Part shown: positions 25,991-37,569 of the stretch, piece after piece
How the letters are laid out: each line of letters opens with the position of its first letter
Position numbering within the stretch: the stretch's first letter is position 1
From: Glossina fuscipes
Lineage: Eukaryota > Arthropoda > Insecta > Diptera > Glossinidae
Direction: 5' to 3'
Length of the DNA stretch: 64,000 nucleotides
NCBI RefSeq assembly: GCF_014805625.2
Contig: NW_023998416.1
Coordinates: 11,126,976 to 11,190,975 of the forward strand
Notes under the pieces: model-generated
What the model was told of the DNA's origin: nothing
The model's input: only the letters and a program-made list of their open reading frames with translations
Database searches by the model: none
Made by a program: the position numbers and the translations under genes

Positions 25991-28724
25991 CTGCATATAA
26001 AGAATGTGATCAGTCTGTTGTGGACACTCCTATAATTAATATAACTTTAAACAATTTGTATGCATTTGCTTGACAAGATATCTATGCTGCTCAGCCAACA
26101 CATATGGCAATCAATTATTCGACAATTATTCCGCTACTATTAGCAATAATGCCTTTGGTATGTTGCTCTACTATCAGTCTATTAGGCAATCAATTATTAA
26201 CTGAACATATTCATTTTCCCGGCTGTTTCTTACCTTCTCGCTTTAAATACTTTGCCTTTTAATTATGTGAAACAGCAGCATCCGTCGTTATGTAATTAGT
26301 TATTTAATTTTTTATATTCTACATAAAGTAACATAAAGAAGAGGAAAATCGTATGTCTTCCCATCTGATATTTCTGATTATTTTACTTGTAGACCAAAAA
26401 GTTTCGGCCTTTAGTTGTTGACAAATGATTTTGTTGACTCCATTTTTTTTTTCCTTCATATGAAGTATTTTTTCTTATTTTTATTTTTTTATATATATAT
26501 ATATTTTTTTTCTTCCCCGACGTCATTTAAGCAATTTTGTTAATTAAGTACGAAAATAGTTTATTTACACATTTTCACTTCCAGAGTGCTGGCAGGAAGT
26601 TTTCAAAAGTTAAAAAACTTTCATTGAGTCAACTTTTCTCTTCTTCTTTCAACGTAAAATTTTGTTTGTTTACATTTTATACTTCTTTTACTTTTTATAA
26701 TCCTAGTTTCCTTCGTTTTTATTTTTTTATTTTTTTTTTTTTTTTTTTTTTGTTTTTTTCTTCTTTAATGCAGAAGCGGGAAAGGGAGACAAAGCACAAA
26801 GACGGTTGTTATCAAACATACAAACGTGCCGTCGTACTCAAGTGTATAATTAATTTAGAAAAACCTCTTAATATGTACATAGACACACAACTGCACTAAC
26901 CAAGACAATAGCACTAATCATAAAGTTATACACGCTTACAAGGACACCAAGCGAAAGACAGTTATTACAGTAAAACGTTATACTTATGGTATGAAATTGA
27001 TAGTTGAGAAGAGGTAATTAAAGAAAGAGACTACAGGCACCTAAGAGGAGACGCATTTAAAGTGATGCAAAATATTTAAATTAATTAAACTCTTTATTTA
27101 TTTATTCATTTACTTACAATAGAAGTTATATTCGGCTTAAATCGTTTTTCTTTACACTCCTTACCAGCTTTGATTAGACATACTGCAAATGTCTTTAATA
27201 AATCATGATTATTATTTGTTCATTCTGTTTCTGAGTGATGTCGTTCTAGAAATAAAACAAAATTACACTAATTTATGACATTTAATATTCTCTTGACATT
27301 TAAGACATTGTTGTTGCTGGGGGAATAGACGGCGACATATTTCGATCGTTGCTTTGTGCGCTATATAGCAAGCGATGCAGAACTACGGACAGACAGACTT
27401 ACTTAGTTGCTATAAAGAGCGCTGTATACGTAATTTTTTCATACATATTTTTGATCAGCATGTCAAATGTCCGTCTGTCTACCTGTCCGTTTATCTGTCT
27501 GTGTCTGTAATTTATAACTGATAGTTATAAAGAATGGAATTCTTATAGGGAATATCATGCATCTCTCAGAAGATTCTCCAACCCGCAGTGCATAGCTTGA
27601 TGTCAAAACCTTTAATAGTTAGAAAGCTCTTTTGACTGAAGCCGTGCGAAGGAAGATGACATCGCTAGGTATAAAGTAAACAAAGATGAGATTCCAATCT
27701 AGTTTTAATATACTCGCGATTGTAGCGGAAGTGTTAAATGATCTAAAGTTGCAGACCCTTTTTTAATTTTCGCCTTTACTACCATTTTTCACGCCGCTTA
27801 TTACGTAAGTGGATAAACTGATAATCAAATGACGAACCGTTTTAAGCAACAGTTAACTGACTATTAAAAAAGTGAAAACTATGAGAAATGATTAGTTAGT
27901 TTGTTTTATTACACTTTTAGTTAACTTACAAAAATAATTAATTTCTTATCTATGAAAACAAACAGAAACGAACGAAAGAAAAGAAAAAACAAATTTTATG
28001 AAGTAACAAAAAGCTATTTTTAAAGAAATTATCGCCAACAGCCCAGCCCGGTCGGTAGACGTGCAATTGCGCCAAAAACAATTTACTTAAAATGGAACAA
28101 GAAAACGATCAAATCATAACGAATATCGCAAATCATTGTTGTTATGTTTGCAAGTGTTGCTAATACGTCACTATCAAAAACAAGTTTCATATCATTAAAC
28201 AAACTAACCATGAGAAAGAGAAGAAAGAGGGGTTTTAAATGCTTCCAAGTCCTCTACATATATGCAATAATCGTATTGATAATTGTCGTTGATGTAGCTG
28301 TCATGGTCATGGAAACTGGATTTCTATAGAAATATAAGAAAACTTCCAGTTAGGTTAAACCTTTTATAATAATTTCATGTATGCGTTCAGATCGGAAACT
28401 TGCAGTAGTCGAATCTTTATGCTTTTCATTCATAGTACATTTCCCATATGTTTTTTAAAATACCTACCCTAGCCTAGTTTGTTATGTTGTTAGTATGCAG
28501 ATCTTTCTAAAGCAAGGCAAAGATATTTTAAAGCAAAAGCTGTACATTTGTGTAGATAAGTGAAATTTCAAGCTTCTCTCCCTATGCTGAATATTTTTTC
28601 AAAGCTTTGTTAAGTTCTTTGCTAAATTGCAGGCTGAGCAGACTTTAGTTTTTGGCAGACATATGTCGACTTTGCGAGGATGCTATCCATTTTCAGACCT
28701 TAAGGATGCCTTTTAACGGAAGTA
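25991..28724. other. Gene-free AT-rich stretch
   Basis: Contains a T-rich tract at about 26715-26757 and an inverted pair of short tandem motifs: GGACAGACAGACTTAC near 27389 and GTCCGTCTGTCTACCTGTCC near 27469. The 120-codon Phe-rich frame at 26537-26899 is an artefact of T-runs. No gene is seen. Confidence 0.5.
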
Positions 28725-28850
28725 GTCTCACCTGAGTAGCCGAACAGGTAAAGAATCTCGACTGGCAAATAAATGATGGTGGGTCCAACTCTCAAGTGCG
28801 GTAGAGTTTTAAGTAAGGCTGATAGCCTTAGACGCTATAAATAATAATAA
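28725..28850 (+). mobile_element. tRNA-derived SINE, copy C
   Basis: A-box-like TAGCCGAACAGGTAAAG (28737-28753) and B-box-like GGGTCCAACTC (28781-28791), followed by the family body GAGTTTTAAGTAAGGCTG then ATAGCC (28804-28827) and an A/T-rich end with ATAATAATAAAA. The body matches copy B closely and copy A more loosely. Spacing of A box to B box (about 27 bp) is the same as in the other two copies. Confidence 0.6.
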
Positions 28851-31800
28851 AATACATTTTCCGCAAATTTTTTTATTCTATTTAGCTGAGGCGGCCTTGC
28901 TACTATTTATTTTTGCATCATGACAATACAACCGTTTTGATGCCAAATTTTATGGCAAATTCATCCGATTCACTGGGCATTGAATTGGGTATTGAGTAAA
29001 CGTGTACCTGGCTTTAGTTGACAGCAATTGTTCATCGACTATTGTGTCTGCGCCAGGTTTAAGACAAGTCTGGCTGTTCTCAATAAATTTCTCCTATACT
29101 TTATTATTTAATGAGTAAATTTGACTCATATCCGCCAAAAAAAGATATGAGACATATGGGCCTTTCCTGCTGAAGGGTAGGGAGGAAAGGCAAATTAGTT
29201 TTTGTATACATTTCTTAACTTTATTGAAAACCACCACAAAATTATCTTAGTGTTTCCAAATAGAGAGCATTAAAATTGTAAATAGATCGAATGGACTCGC
29301 TCCGACAATGTAGTCTTAATAAAATAATTAAAAAATTTTCCCGTTTTATTGTTATTAATTTCATAGGTTTGATCTTATATCCGCTTGAATAATTGGTTTG
29401 AATACATTCTTTCAACATGAACCTTAACAAATTTTTTAAGAGCAATGGCACATACAAACACAGCAATTAAATTAGGTTTCTTTGCTCTTAAGGCCTTTTC
29501 ACATATATCAAGAAACTGTAATCTGGCACACGGCATATTAAGTTTGTGGGAATGTATACAACACCCAGAAGGACTTGAGCCCCATCTTTTGTTAAACTAA
29601 TCGATTGAAAAAATGATACCGATGCGAAGCTGTCTGTTCTTTTTCCCGCCTGACCGCCTGTCCGTCTGAAAACTGCCCATGTATTTTTTGTTGTAATTTT
29701 TAAAATATTTTTACGAAATTTGATGTACTAACGTGTTTTGGTCCAATGAGGAACGCTATTGAACACTTTTCCTCCTCACTTTAACACCTTATTTTAGAAA
29801 GTTCATATATAGGGATTCTTATGAGAGGTAAACATTTATATGACGAAAAGTTAACATAAGAAAAAAAGGTGAAAATCTTCAACAAAATAATTAAGTTTGC
29901 TAGTTTTGGTCAGCTGATGTTTAGGGCACCCTCCAATAACCGGGCTTGCATGAAAAGTATGTCTTTAGATGAGAATAATGTACACGCTTTGTAGTATTAT
30001 CACGAAAACGCATGAGTAACGATATTAGACGTAACGTCGTAAGATGTTTAGTGGTCGGCGTTACCCAAATGTGTTGTTTTTACTTATTGTATTTAGCATA
30101 CCTTGTACACTATAATTTGCACACACTGCAAGCTATATGTAATAACAATACAAATTTTTGCCACCGCACTACGATGATTTTTACTTTGTGGTAAACCATT
30201 TCCATCGACTTATTTTATAATAATTTTGATAATAAACTGCCAAAATTAATTACAAGTGTTTTTATGTTAAATGATTTTTATCCGGATTAGATCATACTTA
30301 TATATATATATATATACAATTCGTCTACCCAAAGATAAGTATATTGGCAGACGCAATTAAGCGCACTTCTTGGTATTATCAGAAGGACAAATTTAATATG
30401 CTTCATTATGGTTCCTTAAATGCATATATATAAGCATATAAGCAAGACAGCAAAGTTGGTTAAGTCAAAGCAAATAGAAACTCTTTATTTGTCTTAAAGC
30501 CAAGTGTAGACATTTACCACCTGAACTTAAAAGATTTTCTAGAATCAATTTATTGAACTTGATTACCTCATAACAGTTTTAACACCCTACAACGACCAAT
30601 AATTTCAGAGTCAAAATGTCTCTCGAAACACTTGATTAGTCAACAATGAGATTCAGTACAGTCTCTGTAATAAAAAAATAAACTAACAATCATAAGAACG
30701 CACTACAACCTCATCCGGTTCATTTCCATACTCTGCGAGACGTGATGATGCGTTAAGTAGAGTCACAAAATTGTAAAACTTTCTTAATAAACAAAAGTTT
30801 CAAAATTTTTCTTTCAGTTATACATCGTAGCAAATGTTCTTCAGAAAATGGCCGCAAATATGTCAATGAGTTATATGAAGTTTGTAGGGGCCAAAGTAAA
30901 TGAATTTTTCTTTTTTTGTCCCATACCTAATGATAAAGTTTCATATGGATACGAAGAGAGGGCAGTATTAGCCATACCGATCATAAAGACAGAGAAGAGA
31001 AGCTTCGATCAAGATTGAAGCGAGTGAAACATGTATCCATAGACAAGACAGACTAGACAGACTTTTTCCTAAATACATTAGTCTGTAATGCTTGCATTAA
31101 GCACGAAAGACAGGTTGACTATAAGAACCTAAGATAAGAAGGTATAAGACAGAATGGTAATAAAGCATAAAAGAAGGAAAACACATAAGTTTAACACTAC
31201 AACACCCGTCAATTTCACTGAACTTTCCATTTTAATCTTAAAAGTTTTCCGTAAGGAAGATATCTTTAGATGTTATATACCGATTTTTAAGATATAGAAT
31301 AGCAAATATATAAATACCTATTCGTTTCTTCTGGGCCATGGGCATTTTGTGGATGCGTAAGCAAACCAATCGGGACCGATCTGCACCGGACGTGCAGGTA
31401 ATTCTTGTGAATATTTCGGTCACATTGCCCCAGTTATCATAGATGTGCAACGTGACTGATGAATTTAGTACGCTTTCATTTTATATAATGATCGATACTC
31501 ATCCTCAGCTACTTCGTATATAAATAAATAATAAATTTTCTATATACAAAAAAAGAAATCTTTTGCTTTCAGGCGCACTGAGCAGAAAAAAGCAAAAGCA
31601 AACGCGACAAAGCAGGAAACGAAAACGAAGCTTCAGTGCCTTACAGAAATTGTCGCAAGCAACAGCGATGATTATAAACAAGAACGGCATTCATCTGTCA
31701 CAACTCTTCAAAGTCGTCATGCGAAGAGAGCGAAACATGTACAAGAATTCGCTACCACTTCGCTAATGTAGGTGAAATGTACAAGATGACAAACGGACGG

Positions 31801-33534
31801 AATAACAAAACCCATATGAGTACATTCAATATCGCTTTGAATACTAATAGTGAACGAAAGGCATGAATGAAATGTATACGATAGCTTGTTAGATATTGAC
31901 TGCACATATTATATATATACTCGGTAGTAAATCTTATCAACGCGTATGTGGTTATCGTGTATTATATATAAGTCCGGTTTTATTATTGCAGGTAACTCAA
32001 GTGCACATAAAAATAAAAAGCAAACATAAAATTATGCTTTATTTTCAATTTAAAAGATTTATTACGTCGAACCGTCGCCGTCGAACATAGAGGAAGTTCA
32101 GCACAAGTTCAAGACTTAAGTGAAAGGGGCGGGAGTAATAGCTTTATGTTATTGGTTTCTTTTCTTTTCTTTTTTTTTTTTTTTCTCTCTTTTATTAAGC
32201 GCACTACAACAGCTTTTTAACACGATATAATGTAAGAAATCATAACAACGCTTGAACACAAAAATGCCCCAAAAAAAAAAAAACAAAAAAAGAAAACCCT
32301 TACCCTAGTAGTAAATGGATGAATAATTTTGTATATACATATGTACTTAGTGATTGCGAAACTTTAACAAGATAACATTTTTTATTATTTTTGTTTAACG
32401 AATTTTTTTTTTTTTGTACTTACTTTTTGTTATATTGCCTTGATAATCATTGCAGCGATGAGAAATTTGAAAAGCGCTTGATAAGCGATTTTAAATGAAA
32501 TCAAGTTTTGCATTGTCTTTAGTTTTGAGGTTACATATACCTCCGTCCAGTTATACTAGCAAGTTTTCCTTGATTTGCAACAGCAAGTAAACGGCTGCAC
32601 CAGCCGGTTATTTTCAAGAATCATCTTCGTCTAGATATCTGTTTATATGCTTTTAGGACATTAGTTCAACAGTTAACATTGTATCGGTTCGCGGACAAGC
32701 CATAAGTAAAAGAACGAAACATTTTCGCTTAAAATGTTTTGTCTTTTAGTAATCATTATTTGCAATATTTCAAAAGGTGATTATTTTTTTAATAAATTCT
32801 AACAAAGTGTACTTATATGCGGTAATAAGTGTTGGGCTTTTTTTTTTTACTCAGCGCAGTTGTTGATCTTAAATAGAGAAGACATTAAATTGCTTATACA
32901 ACGGCATATGAATATTGAACCGCTTTATTGTCAATTTTTGCGAGCTGATTTTTGTCCTCATAAATATTTGGATTTTAGGCTACATACACAGTAAGTCGAC
33001 ATTATTTATAAAACAAGAATATGCGAAAGTTGTTCGTTCACAAGTTATCCTTACTTTCCCCACCTACTTCAGCTAAGAGAAACAGCCGTAAATGCCGAAT
33101 TTCAAATATGCCTCAGCAGTTAACTAATACCACAAAGTCAGGCGAGGTCGGCAATTAATTACTCTGCACTACTTCGTTTGCTGCAATTCGTTATTTATTT
33201 GCTTAAGAAAATACCAAAAATTATTCTTAGATACATCTTCCATGGTAGGCTTTGTATTAAGGAGGGGCCAAAATTAACCTTCACTCAAAGGCCTATTTTC
33301 ATAAGAAGTAAAAAACTAGTTTTTGTTACCATAAAAGACATTTTTATGTACCGCATGCTTGGTATAATTAATTTTTATATCAAATTAATATTATCAACCG
33401 ATTTTCATCAAAAAGGACCGATGCCATGGATTATGCAAAAAAGATTGAACGGACGTGAGACGAAAAAAGTTCGAGACTTGCTTAAATAGATATCAGAAAA
33501 CGCTTTTAAACGGATAAGTATAATAAAAATTGGC
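28851..33534. other. Gene-free stretch with one exon-like patch
   Basis: A (TA)n tract lies at about 30299-30316 and short GACAGAC motifs near 31050-31062. A degenerate CACCCAGAAGGACTTGAGCC block near 29552, followed by CCGCCTGTCCGTCTG, looks like the inverse orientation of the dispersed repeat family. The only coding-like patch is the candidate exon at 31318-31455, listed separately. Confidence 0.5.
31318..31455 (-). other. Candidate orphan exon, unknown product
   Basis: A GC-richer 138-bp block on the minus strand begins right after a TCATCAG acceptor and ends before a GAATAG|GTATTT donor, with one open frame throughout (phase 1 at both ends). The frame includes DNWGNVTEIFTRITCTSGAD and LVCLRIHKMPMAQKKRI. 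I do not recognise the family. No neighbouring exon could be identified on either side, and the plus strand of the same block is also open in part. It could be an exon of a long gene spanning the left half of the window, a transposon fragment or chance. Confidence 0.25.
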
Positions 33535-33612
33535 TCTACCTTAAATCCTTCTGAATATTGCATACATCCACACAAATCAAATATATGCCCGCAGGTGGCA
33601 TAGTGTATAAAA
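33535..33612 (+). repeat. Dispersed repeat, 3'-terminal fragment
   Basis: CTACCTTAAATCCTTCTGAA, ATTGCATACATCCACACAAA and CAGGTGGCATAGTGTATAAA are in the order and spacing of the family's right-hand module. The left part is not recognisable. Confidence 0.6.
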
Positions 33613-35207
33613 ATATGATAACTTTCAGATTAATTTGATATCTCTATTTAAAGAGCAAAGAATGAATTTTAGAAAATCGAAAACTCTAAGCCTAATACCA
33701 CCTTGGCATAGTAGAATACGTCTTACTTTCCTTTTAGAGCCATTTCGCCCCAAAAAAAAAAATGTGTTCCAATATTAGTAATCTGTGCAAAAAAATTGTG
33801 CTCCTAGTTCTCTTTACCTACTCATCTCACTGTCAAATGTCGGTTACTGTATGTATGTGTTGTGTAAAGTCAAAAAAATAATAAGTAATACAAAAATAAA
33901 GTTAATCGTATCAAGTAGTCTTCAAACATTTTCCTCTAGTCATCTCGCTTGTCACTAAGAAGAACAAAAGACTTAAGACACAAACGCGATCTTGTATTAC
34001 AAAAAAGTTTGATAAAAAAATGTTTCAATTATTTATGAGCGCTATTTGTAACAACTACTTATTAACACAATGAGCACAATGAACAATCATTGCATCGTGT
34101 CAAAGTAAATCATTACAACATAATCTACATCTCATGCATACAATTAATAATATCTTACACCCGCGAAAGATGAAGATACACAGGTTTTATCATTTCGTTT
34201 GTAACACCTGCTAATATGAACCTAAAAAATGTGTGTTGGTTTATTCAATATGTGATTCTGAATCGATTTGGCACGATCCATATAATGAACTGTTGCTTGG
34301 GTCGCTCATACTAATACGACAGCAGGACATGAAACTAGGCTAGAACTCAGCGCTTAGGATCAAAGATTACAAACAGGTGCACGGGATTCATAAAAGAAAT
34401 TGAAGAATACATAAAAGACAAAAATTTCAAAATTAACTTATCAGCCGCTTTGATATTCTTAATGATATATCGAATTAAAAATAGATGCTACTTGTCAGAA
34501 ACGTCTGAAAGTTTAGTGCGAAAATAATCATGAGACTTATGATTTTTGCATATTTTCTTGACTTGGCGGATATCGGCGGGGTCTCTCGCCAAGCAAATAT
34601 AAGTTTTTACCAATTTGCACTCACTACTAGAGAATACCAATTTTATCATCTAGCAATACACATAAGCGTAAGATGAGCATTAATTTCTATAACAATTTAT
34701 TCGCTAGAGTCGGTCCCTTCTTTGTGAGCATTCTCCAAATTCCCCAAGAAGAAGAACTGAATTTTGAAAAATGTATGTCCTTTTAATGGCCTTACATAAG
34801 TTACATGATAAACAGCTGATGGAATTCGGAAGTCATAATCAAGTCATGCAGATACTTGTCAGTAAAAGCTAATGCAATCTTACAAAAAACTGAAAATTTC
34901 AAAATGTTTACTCAATATATCTTAAGCTACAATGGATATCGATTGGAAATTTGTTACAATCTCTTACGATATGAAAAAGATCATGATTGACCTACATTTG
35001 TGAAAAAGTCTTTCGATTTTTACCCGTTTGCTTGAGCTAATGGTCACACGCGATATGCTTCAGCATATATGTGTGTGTTTTCTCACTTGTTCACTTGAAT
35101 TAATGCAAGTCAAATAGTTTATGAATATTTGAGTAATAATTTCGTAAACAAGTTATAAAGAAAAATATATAATTCAACTCATGGTTAAAAGAAATAAAAC
35201 AAATGGG
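33613..35207. other. Gene-free AT-rich stretch
   Basis: No gene or clear repeat seen. Local high-AT sequence with only short open frames. Confidence 0.5.
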
Positions 35208-35670
35208 AAAATTATAATCGGATGTGACCAAATCTATTATACCCACCACCTCTAAGACTTAAAAGCCTATAGGAAAAATGGAAAAACTATTAAATTTCTA
35301 CACATTATGATATTGGCTGGCTGGCTGGCCATAGCTGACTTTTTTCAAGCGTTACAAACTAACTAACTGGAATTTGGTCATGTATTTGCGATATTTTAGT
35401 AACAAATAATCCGAAAAGAAGAGTTGTTTGGGGGCATAGACTGTACCATAGGCGTGTCTTTCGACCGATTTGGTCCATTTTCATCACTTAACTTCATTTT
35501 TCCGGCCAACAGAATGTTTATCACAAACTACGCAAACACAGCTAGACGGACGGACGTACTTAAATCGATTCGGAATTGGTGAGGCGTTTGAAGTTTCCTT
35601 TTGTGTGTTTCAAATCTTTGAAAAAAATGAATATACCGCCATCTTTCAGTTGTTGGATATAAAAAAGTTC
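35208..35670 (+). repeat. Dispersed non-coding repeat, near full-length
   Basis: Begins AAAATTATAATCGGATGTGA with TATACCCACCACC at about 35238, and ends TCAGTTGTTGGATATAAAAA. Between them are TTCCGGCCAACAGAATGTTT, AGACGGACGGACGTACTTAA and ATCGATTCGGAATTGG. The left TACCCACCACC and the right terminus (GGTGTAGGGTA in better copies) are imperfect inverted complements, suggesting a foldback-like element. No transposase or reverse-transcriptase frame is present. A 61-bp internal region has the look of a short open frame only because of the repeat. Confidence 0.65.
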
Positions 35671-36337
35671 AGTTAATTAAATCTCATCACATAACAGCAA
35701 AAACTTTTTATATATTCGTATGTGAACACATATGTGAATAAAAAAGTTATAATGGTCTCAAGTAAAAATGAAATGAACGGGCTTCCTAACACGTAATTGT
35801 AATAAAATCCTACATTATATTCATCGTTAACCGGAATAAGTAACACAAAAATAAAGTTTGCGAGCCCAACTCATAATGCAACAGACGCACTCGCTCTGAA
35901 CGAAAAATACCCTAAATTAATTATTTAAAACCTGCGCTTATCGCACACTTAGTCGCTGTAATTTCAGATGATGTGTATATGAAAGCTCTGACCCACTGTA
36001 TCCCACTGTAATACAATAACCATGAGGATAAGCTATAAGTTTTTTTTTTTTAATAACAGGCAGACAAGCACAACTCTTTCTCTCTCTCTTATCTGAATAC
36101 ATTTGCGGGGAATGAAATCACCTTTCAATGAGGCATCTTGATCCAGGCTCAAATCAGGAGAACTTAAGCCTGCGGTCGAGTCTGCACAATAGACAGTAGT
36201 CAAGTGTGAACTACCTTCTTATGCAGCAACCTTAATAGCCAGAGATAAAAAATTTAATAAAATGTTTAATACGTTGCCAAAGCAAACGTTGTTGTCTTTA
36301 TTTATCTAGAAAACGGACTGAAGTCTAAACAAGTAAG

Positions 36338-36951
36338 AAAATTATATTCGATTTTGACCGAATCTTTTACACTCATCTATAATCGGTAGAGAGCTCGGCT
36401 AATTTTTTCTTTTTTTTTAAATAAAAGTTTTTGTCGCACAGGTTTGTGGGCGCTGTAGGCATGTCCTTGGAAGAGTTTAATTCACTTTCAATTTCTTTTG
36501 CAAATTTTGAAGCGAAATCTTAATTTTCGTTAACGGGGAGAATGTTTACCGCAAATGCTATAAAGTCGCGCAGACAGACGGATGGACAGACGGACATACT
36601 TAAGTGCATTCTAAATTTAAAATTTGAAAGAATTTATGTACTTTAGGGTGTTTTTGAAGATTTTTGCTGTGCTTTATGAAGGTATTGAAATGATACACTA
36701 TAACATTGGGTAGGCGTGGTGATTTTTTTCCATTTTTGTATAGGCAGCAGGGCATTTCAATTCGATAACTTGACGTTGGCGGCCAGGAGAATGTTTACAA
36801 CAGATATTACCCGGCCAGAAGGACAGACAGACATGCTTAAATCGATTTAAAGAATATATATGAACATTGTCGAGTCTCTGATGGTTCTTTCTGGGCGTTG
36901 AAAATATTTTGGTAATATAATTATACCCCTCATCGTTCGGTATTGGGTATA
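36338..36951 (+). repeat. Dispersed non-coding repeat with duplicated core
   Basis: Left end AAATTATATTCGATTTTGAC resembles the copy at 35208. The core (GAGAATGTTTACNNCAnATn...GACAGACnGACATnCTTAA) occurs twice, at about 36537-36610 and 36788-36850. The terminus is CGGTATTGGGTATAAAAAAA (36930-36949). Either two insertions are nested or the element carries an internal tandem duplication. Confidence 0.6.
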
Positions 36952-37115
36952 AAAAAAATCAACGGATTTATTTGTTCAAATTCCGATACTTTTTGATTCA
37001 AGTGTACGCATGCGCCTTCTATACAAATGAACAGTTCATTCATGCCAACTGTGTCTGGGCCGATTAGCGGATGTCTTTTTGCAGATGAGTTGAAAAACAA
37101 ATGCAATTGATTCGC

Positions 37116-37180
37116 GATGATGATGATGATGATTATGATCATGATCATGACGATAATGAGGTGATGATGATGATGATGAT
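37116..37180. repeat. (GAT)n-rich tract upstream of the lipase gene
   Basis: Irregular GAT/CAT tract with ATGATCATGATCATGACG in the middle, about 400 bp upstream of the lipase start codon. The Asp-rich plus-strand and Ile-rich minus-strand frames are repeat artefacts. Confidence 0.8.
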
Positions 37181-37569
37181 ATTACCAACAACACTAGTTG
37201 TTATGATTAAAAACAAAAAAAAAAAAGAAGCGCTCTATCTGGAGAGACTGAGAGAAAACAATATAGCAGTGGAGCATTACCAGGAATTCAAGTGTATCGA
37301 GCAAAATTAGCCGCAAGTTGAGTGGCAATCAAATCAACTAAACCGTTGGGAAATAAACACTAAGTAACGGTAACTGAAGGAAAGCACACACAATATGCGA
37401 TTTTAGCGGCAAAATTTCAAAGCGGAAAAAATTTCGAGTAAATACAAAAAAAAAAAAAAAAAAGACGAAAAAAAGAAAATTCGAAACTAAATTACGTGAA
37501 AGTGTTGTTTTTCCACAAATTTTATTAAGGATTATGTTTAGAAAAAAAGTGCAATTTTCCACAATCAAA

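Noticed and set aside
26537..26899. 120-codon plus-strand frame
   Set aside because: Mostly a translation of long T-runs (Phe tracts).
33178..33489. 103-codon plus-strand frame
   Set aside because: AT-codon biased (Ile/Lys/Phe), no domain, adjacent to a dispersed repeat fragment.
37534..37569. Upstream in-frame Met as the lipase start
   Set aside because: Poor start context and it would bury the signal peptide behind 12 charged/polar residues; the Met at 37570 gives a typical signal peptide.
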